Source of the DNA: Candidatus Sulfuritelmatomonas gaucii
GTDB lineage: Bacteria > Acidobacteriota > Terriglobia > Terriglobales > Acidobacteriaceae
DNA: 57,161 nt
NCBI GenBank assembly: GCA_900290245.1
Contig: OKRB01000101.1
Coordinates: 1-57,161 of the forward strand
Reading direction: 5' to 3'
The notes under the pieces were generated by a model. It was not told the origin of the DNA, ran no database searches, and saw nothing but the letters and a program-made list of their open reading frames with translations. The position numbers and the translations under genes are program-made. Below are positions 8,992-17,885 of the stretch, one piece after another (the stretch's first letter is position 1; every line of letters begins with the position of its first letter).

Positions 8992-11900
8992 GTGAGCGAC
9001 AAGGGCGTTCCAGGGGATAAGAAAGACCCGATGAGCGAGCAGCCGGAGGACAAGGGTATCCGAACGGGGGTGCGGCCTGTGCCAGCGGCACGAGGCGGAT
9101 CCCCTCAGCTTTGGCTGATTCTGCCGAGCTGCATCCTTGCCCTGTGGGCCGGCGCCGTCCTTGCCCGCCGCCTCCCCTCCTTTCAATGGGAATCGCTGCC
9201 TGTCCTCGCAGCGGGTATTGCCACAACCGTATTTGCACTCATTCTGAATCGCGTGCTGCTTCGCCCTGAGGCCGCGCCTGCGCAGGTTCCCATTGGAGAA
9301 GGTCTGCGCGAATTGCTCGATTCTGCTGGTCCGGCTGTCATCGCAACCGATCTTCGCGGGCACCTGATCTATTGCAATCCGGCTGCGGAGCGCCTCTTAG
9401 GCTACCGTGGCGCAGAATTGCTGGAGCTATGGGGCCAAACGGAACTCCTCGCGCCCGGCGAAAGTGAGCGCCTGGTCACGGAGATGCAGAAGCTCTGCCA
9501 CGCGGATCCGTCGCTTCCGTCCACACCTGCCGCCCGCATGGCCGCATATCTCGATTGCGTGCGCTCGCTTCCGCCCAGCATGGTGCCCAGTTTTGACGCC
9601 CAGGTGCGACGCAAGGATGGTTCGATCTTTCCTGTCACTCTCCACATCTCTGCGCTTCGCGACGCTGCCGGGCAACTCACGGGAGTGGTAGCCGTCGGCG
9701 TGGACCAGAGCGCCGTCCTTCACCGCGAGCAGGCGCAGCGCGAGTCGCAGGAGCGATACCGCGATCTCTTTGAGAACTCCAGCGAGATGATCGCCACACT
9801 GAGCCCCGCCGGTCAGTTTCTCTACGCCAATCCCGCATGGAAGCGCAGTTTTGGGTTGGATTACGCAGCGTTAATGTCGCTTCATTCCTTCGAGGACGCG
9901 TTTTCTTCAACTACACGCGGCGAGGCAGCCGCCCTCTTCCGCCGCGCGCTGGATGGCGAGATGATCGAGCGCGCTCCGCTGCGTCACCATACGCCCGACG
10001 GGCGCCTCCTCGAGTTGGAATTGAGCCTGAGCCGGCGCCACAAGGCCGGCATTCCATTGGCGGTGCGCTGCCTGCTCCGCGACGTCACGCAACAGAAGCA
10101 GCGCGAAAATCGGTTGGCCCTCCAGCTTGCCGTCAGCCCGATCATTGGGGAACAGGCGTGGGGCGATCCGCCCGGCATGCGCATCCTGGAAGCGTTGTGC
10201 ATCTCGCAGGGATGGGATGTGGCCGTGCAGTGGATGGTCGACGCCGAGCAGCAACATCTTGAGTTCGGCACCGCATGGGGCACTCCGGACCGGCACGCCG
10301 AAACCCTGATCCAGGGAAGCATGGGCATGACCCTGGCAGGCAGCACGGACCTGCCCGAACGGGCCTGGAAAGACGGCCGCACCGTCTGGATCACCGATCT
10401 CGCATCAGCGGGCAAAACCCCTCGCATTGAAGCCGCCTTGAACCAGGAAATGGCCTCAGGATGGGCCACGCCCGTGCGTGCCGGCAGCAAGGTCCTGGCC
10501 GTGTTGGAATTCTATTGCCGCTTCAGGCTGCGCGAGGATCGCGAAGCAATGGCTGCCATTGAAACCGCAGCCGCGTCGCTGGGCCAGGTGCTCGCGCGAA
10601 CTCAGGAGCGGGGACAGACCGACGAACTCAAGCGCCAGCAGGAGATTCTCCTCGATTCGGTGACAGACGGAATCTGCGGTATGGATCGCAACGGAGGAGT
10701 GAGCTTTGCCAACCAGGCAGCCGCGCGCTTGCTGGGCGCTCCAGCTGACTTCCTTATCGGAAAGCCGGTGCATGAACTGCTGCATGGCTCCGCACCGCCC
10801 GACCGGCAATGCGCCCAGGATTGTCCTCTGCGCTCAGCCGAAACCCAGTCCAGCAGCATCAGCGGCGAAGACAACATCTTTCGTGCCGACGGCAGCTTCT
10901 TTCCTGCCGAATATTCACTTACGCCGATTCGGGGACAGGGCCGTTTTTCCGGATCGGTGCTCAGCTTCCGCGACATCAGCCAGCGCTACGCTCTTGACCG
11001 GCTCAAGGATGAATTCATCTCCACGGTCAGCCACGAGCTGCGCACGCCGCTCACCTCCATTCGCGGCGCGCTGGGCCTGCTCACCTCGGGCATTCTCGGC
11101 GATGTGAACGAAAAAGCCACCAATCTGCTGCGCATCGCGCTCACGAATTCTGACCGGTTGGTTCGTCTCATCAACGATATTCTCGACCTCGAGCGAATCC
11201 AGAGCGGGCGCGAGCCGCTGGCCTTCCGCACCGTGCAATTGGCCGACATCGTGAAACAGGCCATTGAAGACATGCAGCCGATGGCAGACTCTGCCGGCGT
11301 AAGGCTCATCCACGACACCACAACAGCTGAAGTTACGGCCGATCCTGACCGCCTTCTCCAGGTCGTCACCAACCTGCTTTCCAACGCCGTCAAGTTTTCG
11401 CCGCCAAACTCTCCCGTGAGTGTCATGCTGCGGCCTGGCGTCACCGGCGTCATTCTCTCCGTGATCGACCACGGACGCGGCATTCCCGCGGACAAACTGG
11501 AAACCATATTCGGCCGATTCCAGCAGGTGGATGCCTCCGATTCCCGGCAAAAGGGCGGCACCGGTCTGGGACTGGCGATCTGCCGCACCATCGTCTTGCA
11601 GCATTCGGGCCGCGTCTGGGCCGAGCGCAATCCGGTCCGCGGATCCACCTTCCGAATCTTTCTTCCGTACGAACCTGCTCCCCTCGTCTCTTCCGGCCGT
11701 CCGATGGAGACCGAGACTGGGCACGGAACTGTGGTGCTGGCTGACGCCGATTCGGAATCACGGCCGCGCATTGCCGCGCAGCTGGCCCGCCACGGCTATT
11801 CCGTAGTTCAAACGGCCACGGCGGAACAGACGCTGTCGGCCGCGGGCCAGAACGCCCAGGCCATCCTTCTCGATTCCGCACCCGGCGGCATCAATGGTTG

Positions 11901-12504
11901 GGAGATTCTGCCGCAACTGCGCCAGCTCGATGCCAGCTCAAAAACCCCCGTCGTTTTGTTGAGCGTGGAGGATTCACAGTCCCATGACGATTTGTCAGGA
12001 GGAGCAGAGAAGCCCGCGGCCAAGCCGCCACAGGAAGAGGCGCTGCTTGCCGAGCTGTCGCGCGCCCTTCGCGGATTGGGTGACAAGGCGCGAATCCTCG
12101 TCGTCGAAGATGATCGCGACCTGGCGCAGATCATCAGCGAAGTCTTCACACGAGACAACATCGCCGTTCGCATCGCACATTCGCTCCAGGAAACCGTCGA
12201 TGCTTGCTCTGCGTTTAATCCCCACCTGATGGTGCTCGATATCGGGCTGCCGGATGGCGACGGATTCAATGTCGTGGATTGGCTGCGCCAGCACGAGGGC
12301 CTGGCCCGATTGCCGCTGGTGGTGTACTCCGGCCGCGAGCTCTCGTACGCTGAGCGCAGCCATCTCACCCTCGGACCCACCTATTTCCTTGCCAAGGCCC
12401 GCGTCCAGCCGCAGCAACTTGAAGCTCTGGTGTTGACGATGCTCCGTTCCTCCCGGCAAATGGACGAGACTGCGCCCCGGGAGTCCGCCGTACCGAATTC
12501 ATAA
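8992..12504 (+). CDS. Membrane hybrid sensor histidine kinase (PAS-PAS-GAF-PAS-HisKA-HATPase-REC-REC)
   Basis: The 1170-residue protein has two hydrophobic segments near residues 40-85 with almost no extracytoplasmic loop. Two PAS domains follow (about 100-365), then a GAF-like region (about 380-530), a third PAS (about 545-665), HisKA with the phospho-acceptor His681 in STVSHELRTPL, and an ATPase domain with NLLSNAVKF, DHGRGIP and GTGLGLAI. Two receiver domains end it. The first (Asp961) has lost the paired acidic residues of a standard pocket (LADADSES in their place); the second (Asp1083 in LDIGLPDGDG, pocket VVEDDRD) looks complete. The next two genes encode a lone receiver and an Hpt protein, so a multistep phosphorelay is likely. 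GTG at 8992 is used; an ATG at 9031 is an alternative start. Confidence 0.88.
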   Translation: MSDKGVPGDKKDPMSEQPEDKGIRTGVRPVPAARGGSPQLWLILPSCILALWAGAVLARRLPSFQWESLPVLAAGIATTVFALILNRVLLRPEAAPAQVPIGEGLRELLDSAGPAVIATDLRGHLIYCNPAAERLLGYRGAELLELWGQTELLAPGESERLVTEMQKLCHADPSLPSTPAARMAAYLDCVRSLPPSMVPSFDAQVRRKDGSIFPVTLHISALRDAAGQLTGVVAVGVDQSAVLHREQAQRESQERYRDLFENSSEMIATLSPAGQFLYANPAWKRSFGLDYAALMSLHSFEDAFSSTTRGEAAALFRRALDGEMIERAPLRHHTPDGRLLELELSLSRRHKAGIPLAVRCLLRDVTQQKQRENRLALQLAVSPIIGEQAWGDPPGMRILEALCISQGWDVAVQWMVDAEQQHLEFGTAWGTPDRHAETLIQGSMGMTLAGSTDLPERAWKDGRTVWITDLASAGKTPRIEAALNQEMASGWATPVRAGSKVLAVLEFYCRFRLREDREAMAAIETAAASLGQVLARTQERGQTDELKRQQEILLDSVTDGICGMDRNGGVSFANQAAARLLGAPADFLIGKPVHELLHGSAPPDRQCAQDCPLRSAETQSSSISGEDNIFRADGSFFPAEYSLTPIRGQGRFSGSVLSFRDISQRYALDRLKDEFISTVSHELRTPLTSIRGALGLLTSGILGDVNEKATNLLRIALTNSDRLVRLINDILDLERIQSGREPLAFRTVQLADIVKQAIEDMQPMADSAGVRLIHDTTTAEVTADPDRLLQVVTNLLSNAVKFSPPNSPVSVMLRPGVTGVILSVIDHGRGIPADKLETIFGRFQQVDASDSRQKGGTGLGLAICRTIVLQHSGRVWAERNPVRGSTFRIFLPYEPAPLVSSGRPMETETGHGTVVLADADSESRPRIAAQLARHGYSVVQTATAEQTLSAAGQNAQAILLDSAPGGINGWEILPQLRQLDASSKTPVVLLSVEDSQSHDDLSGGAEKPAAKPPQEEALLAELSRALRGLGDKARILVVEDDRDLAQIISEVFTRDNIAVRIAHSLQETVDACSAFNPHLMVLDIGLPDGDGFNVVDWLRQHEGLARLPLVVYSGRELSYAERSHLTLGPTYFLAKARVQPQQLEALVLTMLRSSRQMDETAPRESAVPNS

Positions 12505-12576
12505 CCTAATTGACACCCTCAGCCCATCGACAATCCCGCTACAGCACTCCAAAATAGGTCTGGAGGGCCTGACGCC

Positions 12577-12951
12577 TTGGCGCACAAAATCCTGATCATC
12601 GATGATGAAGATGACATTCGCGAAGTTGCCGCTTTGAGCCTGCAAACCGTGGCGGGCTGGGACGTGATCATGGCGAGTTCGGGTGCGCAGGGCGTGGCCC
12701 GCGCCTCGGAACAGCATCCCGATGCCATCCTCCTCGACGTGATGATGCCCGGAATGGACGGGCCCACCACCTTTCGGGAGCTCCGCAAGAACCCGGCCAC
12801 CGCGGGCATTCCCGTCTTGCTGCTCACCGCCAAAGTCCAGGGCAGTGACCAGCGGCGCTTTGCCGACCTTGGCGTGCAGGCCATTCTCTTCAAGCCGTTT
12901 GACCCGCTCACGCTTTCCGCACAGATCTCGAGCGCATTGGGCTGGAGTTGA
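12577..12951 (+). CDS. Single-domain response regulator (CheY-like)
   Basis: The 124-residue protein is a bare receiver domain: acidic pocket IIDDEDDI, phospho-acceptor Asp in LLDVMMPGMDG, Thr in LLTAK and Lys in FKPFD. There is no output domain, so it should act by protein contact or as a phosphate shuttle. The TTG start at 12577 is supported by GGAGG at 12562-12566. It lies 72 bases after the hybrid kinase and 12 bases before the Hpt gene, which suggests one transcription unit. Confidence 0.9.
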   Translation: MAHKILIIDDEDDIREVAALSLQTVAGWDVIMASSGAQGVARASEQHPDAILLDVMMPGMDGPTTFRELRKNPATAGIPVLLLTAKVQGSDQRRFADLGVQAILFKPFDPLTLSAQISSALGWS

Positions 12952-12963
12952 CTCGAAGCGCAA

Positions 12964-13323
12964 ATGAAATCTTCTCTCCAATCCGGCAAGCAGGCGGAGG
13001 AGGCACTTTCCCAGGCCATCGACCGCCTCTGGGTGCGGTTCTTTCCGGAGATCCGGGAGCGCGTCGCGGTTCTCGAATCCGCTGCCACGGCCGTTTCCGC
13101 GAAGAAACTGTCCGCCGCGCGCCGCGAGAAAGCCCAGGCTGCCGCGCACAAGCTGGCCGGCGTTCTAGGCACCTTCAGCCTCGCGCGCGGCACGGTGCTT
13201 GCGCGCGAATTGGAGGTCATCTATTCCCAGGAAACCTCGCCCGGCTCTGACTCCGGCGAGCGGCTTGCCGAAATCGCTGCCGAATTGCGCGCGATCGTGG
13301 AGAATCGGCCCTCCACGAGCTAG
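12964..13323 (+). CDS. Hpt-domain phosphotransfer protein
   Basis: The 119-residue, largely helical protein contains AAAHKLAGVLGTFSL, the Hpt signature with His62 as the likely phosphorylated residue. Hpt proteins pass phosphate between receiver domains. Together with the kinase and receiver just upstream this would complete a His-Asp-His-Asp relay. The phospho-acceptor in the genome is unknown; the lone receiver next door is the obvious candidate. xseA follows after 46 bases. Confidence 0.8.
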   Translation: MKSSLQSGKQAEEALSQAIDRLWVRFFPEIRERVAVLESAATAVSAKKLSAARREKAQAAAHKLAGVLGTFSLARGTVLARELEVIYSQETSPGSDSGERLAEIAAELRAIVENRPSTS

Positions 13324-13369
13324 GACCTGTGAACAGGCCCTCAGGCCTCAAGAATTACACTTTTCACAA

Positions 13370-14821
13370 GTGACCCGCCACGATTCATCCCCGCAGCACC
13401 TGGACGTCACGCCTCAATTGGACCTGAGGTTTGACGAGCCTCGGCCCGCGCGCCACATCTGGCCCGTGCACGAGCTGGTCTCCCAGGTACGTGAGTTGGT
13501 AGAACAGGAATTCGGTGACGTTTGGGTCGAAGGCGAGATCTCCAATTTCCGTCCAGCACCCTCTGGCCATGTCTACTTCACCCTCAAGGACGCCGAGGCG
13601 CAACTCCCCATCGTATTTTTCCGCCGCAACGTCATGCTTCTCCGCTTTCGGCCTGAAGATGGCCTTCATGTCCTGGTCCGCGGCCGCCTGAGCGTGTATG
13701 AGCAGCGCGGTCAGATGCAGCTTGTGGCCGAAACCATGGAGCCGGTCGGCACAGGCTCGTTGCAGCTTGCCTTCGAGCAACTCAAAGAGAAGCTCAAGGC
13801 CGAAGGTCTCTTCGATGCCGCCCGCAAACGCCCCCTGCCCCTGTTTCCTCGCACGGTGGGTATCATCACGTCACCGACGGGCGCTGTGATCCGCGATTTT
13901 CTCAATATCGTTGGCCGCCGCCACTCCGGCTTGAATGTCCTGCTCTGTCCCGCGTCCGTTCAGGGTGACTCCGCGCCGGCTGAAATTGAATCCGCCCTGT
14001 CCGAGCTGAACTCCGGAGGTCTCGTCGATCTCATCGTGCTTGCTCGCGGCGGCGGTTCCCTTGAAGATCTAGCCGCCTTCAACAGCGAGCGCGTGGCCCG
14101 GGCAATCGTTGCATCCCACTTGCCGGTGGTTTCGGCCATCGGCCATGAAACCGATTTCACCATCGCCGACTTTGCCGCCGACCTGCGCGCTCCCACGCCT
14201 TCAGCCGCAGCAGAGCTTGTGACAGAGGCCCAGTTCAAGATCGCTGAAGTTCTCGCAGCGCTTTCTCATCGCCTGGAACGCGCCGCGGGCTATCGGCTCT
14301 TGCAGGCGCGCAACGGTTTTGCCGGAGTGGAAATCAGCCGCGCCGAGTCGCGCATCTCGGCTCTCCTGCATCGCCTCGCCCAACGCCTCGACGAGGCCGT
14401 GCTGTGTTTAGACACCGCCATGACAGCTCACCTCCGCGCACGCCGGAATCGAGTGACGGAGCTGGCCGAAGCCATTCTGCATCGCCACCCGCGCCCCCGC
14501 CTGGCTCATGCGCGCGAGCACCTCGCCGATTTTCGTGCACGCCTCCAGCGCTCAACCGAGCGCCTCCTGGAATCTTCCGCGGCAAAGCTCGGCGCTCTCG
14601 ACGCGCGGCTGCAATCGCTTTCACCGTTAGCCGTGCTCGATCGCGGCTATGCGCTGGTTCTCTCGAGCGAAGGAGCGCTCATTCGTTCCACCGTGCAACT
14701 GACTCCCGGCGATCCCGTCACCACGCGCCTCGCCGACGGCTCCTTCATCAGCCGCGTGGAGTCGACCGCACCCCACGCTCCGGTCACACCCCGAAAACGA
14801 GGCAAGAAATCAGGATCATGA
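13370..14821 (+). CDS. xseA: Exodeoxyribonuclease VII large subunit
   Basis: XseA with the small subunit XseB degrades single-stranded DNA. The 483-residue protein has the N-terminal OB-fold (FGDVWVEGEISNF...GHVYFTLKD), the catalytic-domain motifs GIITSPTGAVIRDF, LIVLARGGGSLEDL and VSAIGHETDFTIADFAAD, then a long coiled-coil region and a C-terminal SPLAVLDRGYALV segment. The GTG at 13370 gives a normal-length N-terminus; a much longer frame upstream overlaps the Hpt gene and is unlikely to be translated. The stop overlaps the glmM start in an ATGA. xseB is not in the window. Confidence 0.93.
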   Translation: MTRHDSSPQHLDVTPQLDLRFDEPRPARHIWPVHELVSQVRELVEQEFGDVWVEGEISNFRPAPSGHVYFTLKDAEAQLPIVFFRRNVMLLRFRPEDGLHVLVRGRLSVYEQRGQMQLVAETMEPVGTGSLQLAFEQLKEKLKAEGLFDAARKRPLPLFPRTVGIITSPTGAVIRDFLNIVGRRHSGLNVLLCPASVQGDSAPAEIESALSELNSGGLVDLIVLARGGGSLEDLAAFNSERVARAIVASHLPVVSAIGHETDFTIADFAADLRAPTPSAAAELVTEAQFKIAEVLAALSHRLERAAGYRLLQARNGFAGVEISRAESRISALLHRLAQRLDEAVLCLDTAMTAHLRARRNRVTELAEAILHRHPRPRLAHAREHLADFRARLQRSTERLLESSAAKLGALDARLQSLSPLAVLDRGYALVLSSEGALIRSTVQLTPGDPVTTRLADGSFISRVESTAPHAPVTPRKRGKKSGS

Positions 14822-16194
14822 ACGCATCCGCAGCACGCAAACTTTTCGGTACTGACGGGATTCGCTCCATCGCAGGTGAGGCTCCGCTCGATCCCTCAAC
14901 GATCTATGGTGTCGGGCTCGCGCTGGCTCACACGCTGCGGAAGACAACGGCCCGGCCCAGGATCCTTTTTGGCCGCGACACACGCGAGTCCGGCCCCTGG
15001 ATTGCTGCCACGCTCGCCGAAGGCCTGCGCCAGGCAGGCGCGCAGGTCGAGAGTGCCGGCGTCGTCACCACCCCGGCTGTCGCGTTTCTCACGCGGACCC
15101 ACGGCTTTGACGCCGGTGTTGTCATCTCCGCATCGCACAATCCCTGGCAGGACAACGGCATCAAGCTCTTCGGCGCCGACGGCTTCAAGCTTCCTGACGC
15201 GGTTGAGCTGGCGATGGAAGAGGAGATCTTCTACCACGCCAGCCAGGTGCAGATCTCTGATCCGCGTTGCTTCGCGCCTGTTGTCGATAATCCCGATCTT
15301 CAGGCTGACTACATCCAATTCCTCATCGACTGCGTTCCCGGGCTCTCGCTCTCAAGTCTGAAAATTGTTGCCGACTGCGCCAATGGGGCTGCGGCCGCTA
15401 TCGCGCCCGAGCTTTTCCGGCGTCTCAATCCCGACGGACGCGTCCAGGTGACCCTCCTCAACATCGCGCCTGACGGACGCAACATCAATGCAGGCTGTGG
15501 CGCCTTGCACCCCGAGTGCGTGGCCAACGAAGTGAAAGCGCGCGCCGCGTCCATCGGGCTCACATTCGACGGCGACGCCGACCGCTGCATGCTTGCGGGC
15601 GCGCATGACAACGTGATTAATGGCGACGCCATCATGCTCATGGCTGCTCGCGACCTCAAGACACGCGGCATGCTTACCGGCGACCTGGTCGTCGCCACCA
15701 CCATGTCCAACATGGGCCTTGAGGCCGCGCTCAAGCGCAGTGGCATTCGCATGGACCGCGCACCCGTTGGCGACCGCTATGTCCTTGAAGAGATGCAGAA
15801 ACAGAATGCGGCTCTCGGCGGCGAACAATCCGGGCACATTCTCTTCCCTCACCTGGCCACCACCGGCGATGGCCTGCTTACCGCTCTCGTCGTCCTCGAC
15901 CTGCTTGCCCGCACCGGCAAGTCCATTGAACAACTCACCGCCGATCTCAAGGTCTTTCCGCAGGTCATCGTCAATGTAAAGGTGCGCGAAAAAAAGCCGC
16001 TGGACTCCGTTCCCGCCGTGACGCAAGCCATTCGCGCCGCGGAGCTGGAGCTCAACGATGCAGGCCGCGTGGTTGTCCGCTACAGCGGCACCGAGTCACT
16101 TGCCCGCGTGATGATCGAAGCCGAAAGCGAAGAGGCGATGCGCCGTCACGCTGACGCCATCGCCGCTGCAATTCGAAATGAGCTCGGAGTGTAG
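14818..16194 (+). CDS. glmM: Phosphoglucosamine mutase
   Basis: GlmM interconverts glucosamine-6-phosphate and glucosamine-1-phosphate on the way to UDP-GlcNAc for peptidoglycan and lipid A. The 458-residue product opens with KLFGTDGIRSIAGE, has the phospho-serine loop VVISASHNP with Ser106, the metal loop FDGDADRC, the sugar-binding GGEQSGHI and the phosphate-binding RYSGTESLARVM. Length is typical. ATG at 14818 overlaps the xseA stop by four bases, so it is translationally coupled; a longer in-frame extension into xseA is a shadow. It is followed directly by a MITE-like repeat. Confidence 0.96.
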   Translation: MNASAARKLFGTDGIRSIAGEAPLDPSTIYGVGLALAHTLRKTTARPRILFGRDTRESGPWIAATLAEGLRQAGAQVESAGVVTTPAVAFLTRTHGFDAGVVISASHNPWQDNGIKLFGADGFKLPDAVELAMEEEIFYHASQVQISDPRCFAPVVDNPDLQADYIQFLIDCVPGLSLSSLKIVADCANGAAAAIAPELFRRLNPDGRVQVTLLNIAPDGRNINAGCGALHPECVANEVKARAASIGLTFDGDADRCMLAGAHDNVINGDAIMLMAARDLKTRGMLTGDLVVATTMSNMGLEAALKRSGIRMDRAPVGDRYVLEEMQKQNAALGGEQSGHILFPHLATTGDGLLTALVVLDLLARTGKSIEQLTADLKVFPQVIVNVKVREKKPLDSVPAVTQAIRAAELELNDAGRVVVRYSGTESLARVMIEAESEEAMRRHADAIAAAIRNELGV

Positions 16195-16219
16195 CGAGAT
16201 CGGGGACCGAAGGGTTCTT

Positions 16220-16326
16220 TAGGGCGTCTCTCCTTTTGCTGTAGAGCAATCCCACCCTAGCCGCAAGAACAAGAACGCGGCTAGGATGGGGCACCCACAC
16301 TTTACAGATTTAGGAGAGATGCCCTA
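16220..16326. mobile_element. MITE-like element with GGGC termini, flanked by TA
   Basis: Arms TAGGGCGTCTCTCC (16220-16233) and GGAGAGATGCCCTA (16313-16326) pair with one mismatch and are flanked by TA on both sides. Inside is a long palindromic core (16251-16296) whose sequence recurs inside priA at 46633-46680. It has no coding capacity. Its right end contains the TAG stop codon of higA. The architecture fits a non-autonomous transposon or a structured 3'-end element. Confidence 0.75.
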
Positions 16327-16632
16327 GATACTCAAATCGGCGGCGCTCAACTGCGAAATCCTCTGCACGTTGATTCGATGGGCCCGCTTCCGAGTCTGAG
16401 CGATGTCATACGCATTCTGCATCCGCATCAGCGTGTCCATCTTCACTCCGAACGCCTTTTCCAGCCGAAGGGCCATCTCGCCCGAAAGATCCGCATTGCC
16501 ATTGAGCAAGCTCGATAAAGCAGGCCGCGAAACACGAAGCGCTTTGGCAGCTGCCGTAACGGTCAGGCCTGCAGCCTCAACCATCTCAGTGCGGATAAAC
16601 TCTCCAGGATGCGGCGGGTTCTTCATCGGCAT
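16324..16632 (-). CDS. higA: HigA-type antitoxin (XRE family)
   Basis: The 102-residue protein starts MPMKNPPHPGEFIRTEM, the HigA signature, and carries a helix-turn-helix (LTVTAAAKALRVSRPALSSLLNG). HigA proteins neutralise HigB and repress the shared promoter. It lies 19 bases downstream of the toxin gene, the usual order for this family. The stop codon (16324-16326) falls in the terminal repeat of the adjacent MITE-like element, so the last residues may have been changed by its insertion. Confidence 0.9.
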   Translation of the reverse strand: MPMKNPPHPGEFIRTEMVEAAGLTVTAAAKALRVSRPALSSLLNGNADLSGEMALRLEKAFGVKMDTLMRMQNAYDIAQTRKRAHRINVQRISQLSAADLSI

Positions 16633-16651
16633 GGCAAATGCTCCTTCGAGT

Positions 16652-16942
16652 CTAGTGATAATCTTCGAGATTTACGTCGAATATTTCGCGTCTGACCTGG
16701 TCCATGTGAAAGGTCAAGCGCCGGTTCGCTGTCACGCTCAGGCTCCACGTTCCTCTGCGATTGCCCGTCAGCACATGCGCCTTCCACGTCGGGAGCGCAA
16801 ATAGCTCGTCCGGATTCTCCATCTCATCGAGAAACAGGAACATCTTGCGCAGCTTATCCGACAGGGCCGGCCCGACGCCCCTGGCGTCATCGTCCTCGTA
16901 AAGCCGTTTGAGCCCTTTGTGAGCGAAGCTCTTGATCCTCAC
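16652..16942 (-). CDS. higB: HigB-type mRNA interferase toxin
   Basis: The 96-residue protein (IKSFAHKGLKRLYEDDD, then WKAHVLTGNRRGTWSLSVTAN and RLTFHM) matches HigB of the RelE superfamily, which cuts mRNA in the ribosome A site. It is encoded first, ahead of higA. The start is a GTG at 16940-16942. The best promoter upstream would start transcription within a base or two of this codon, so the transcript may be nearly leaderless. Confidence 0.9.
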   Translation of the reverse strand: MRIKSFAHKGLKRLYEDDDARGVGPALSDKLRKMFLFLDEMENPDELFALPTWKAHVLTGNRRGTWSLSVTANRRLTFHMDQVRREIFDVNLEDYH

Positions 16943-16947
16943 TCATT

Positions 16948-16978
16948 CAAGTGTAGCCTGTTGCTTAACACTTGTCAA
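16948..16978 (-). promoter_or_regulatory. higBA promoter with overlapping operator-like inverted repeat
   Basis: Reading leftward, TTGACA (16973-16978) and TACACT (16950-16955) are separated by exactly 17 bases. An inverted repeat CAAGTGT/ACACTTG (16948-16954 and 16968-16974) overlaps both boxes and is a good candidate for HigA binding and autorepression. Confidence 0.7.
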
Positions 16979-17047
16979 CCCTCCGCTCGGCAGCGTGGCC
17001 CACCTGAAAGCTGGAAACGCCCGCCTATCACCCTTTACCATCGACCC

Positions 17048-17752
17048 ATGCCCCGCTTCCCTGCCGGCCAAACGCTCCTCATTGACGCCGATGACACGTT
17101 ATGGGAAAACAACATCTACTTTGAGCGCGCGATCGCCGGGTTCATCAGCTTTCTCGATCACAAAACGCACTCGAACGCCGAGGTGCGCCGCGCCCTCAAC
17201 GCCGTCGAGCGCGAGACCATCCTGGCGCACGGGTACGGCCTCCCGAGCTTTACCCGTTCGCTGGTGGAATGCTTCGAACGCCTGAGCCCCGCGCCGGTAA
17301 CAGAGGACAAGCGCGAACAGGTTCGCAGCTTTGCCCGCACCATCTCCGAGCAAGAGATTGAGCTGCTGCCCGGCGTGAAAGAAACTCTGGCCGAGCTCTC
17401 CGGCCGCCATCAACTCATCCTGATGACCAAGGGCGACCACGCCGAACAGGCTGACAAGCTCGCCCGATCCGGCCTCGCTCCGTATTTCGCTGCGGTTGAA
17501 ATCGCCGCTGAAAAAGATCCGCCGACCTATCGCGCCGTGATCGCTCGTCACGAGCTCGCGCCGCATACCAGTTGGATGATCGGCAACAGCCCAAAGAGTG
17601 ATATCAACCCCGCGCTTGCCGCGGGCCTCCACGCGGTCTTTCTCTTCCACAAAGACACCTGGGTGTTGGAACACGCCACGCTCGATGTCGCGCCCGAAGG
17701 GCAGCACCTGATCGAGCTTGACTCCTTCGCCAAGCTGGCGACGCTCTTCTAG
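17048..17752 (+). CDS. HAD-superfamily hydrolase
   Basis: The 234-residue protein has the HAD motifs in order: LLIDADDTLWENN (nucleophile Asp and acid/base Asp), LMTKGD (motif II Thr), a Lys in AAEKDPP and GNSPKSDINPA (motif IV acids). The helical cap between motifs I and II resembles haloacid dehalogenase/phosphatase family members acting on small phosphorylated metabolites; the substrate is not deducible. I chose ATG 17048 because the longer frame would overlap the higBA promoter. A 15-base palindrome lies at 17787-17801 downstream. Confidence 0.8.
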   Translation: MPRFPAGQTLLIDADDTLWENNIYFERAIAGFISFLDHKTHSNAEVRRALNAVERETILAHGYGLPSFTRSLVECFERLSPAPVTEDKREQVRSFARTISEQEIELLPGVKETLAELSGRHQLILMTKGDHAEQADKLARSGLAPYFAAVEIAAEKDPPTYRAVIARHELAPHTSWMIGNSPKSDINPALAAGLHAVFLFHKDTWVLEHATLDVAPEGQHLIELDSFAKLATLF

Positions 17753-17885
17753 ATTGCATCTTTCTTTCTTGACTCGCTCTTTACTGGCCGATATCATCGG
17801 CTAGCCTTCCCGGGTCATTATCATCCTCTGACGCGCATTTGCTAGATATCCGGCTTCATCGATCCCTCTTGAAGGAGTTCTGCCC

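Noticed and set aside
14404..14817. N-terminal extension of glmM by 138 codons
   Set aside because: It overlaps the end of xseA in another frame; the ATG at 14818 starts exactly at the conserved GlmM N-terminus.
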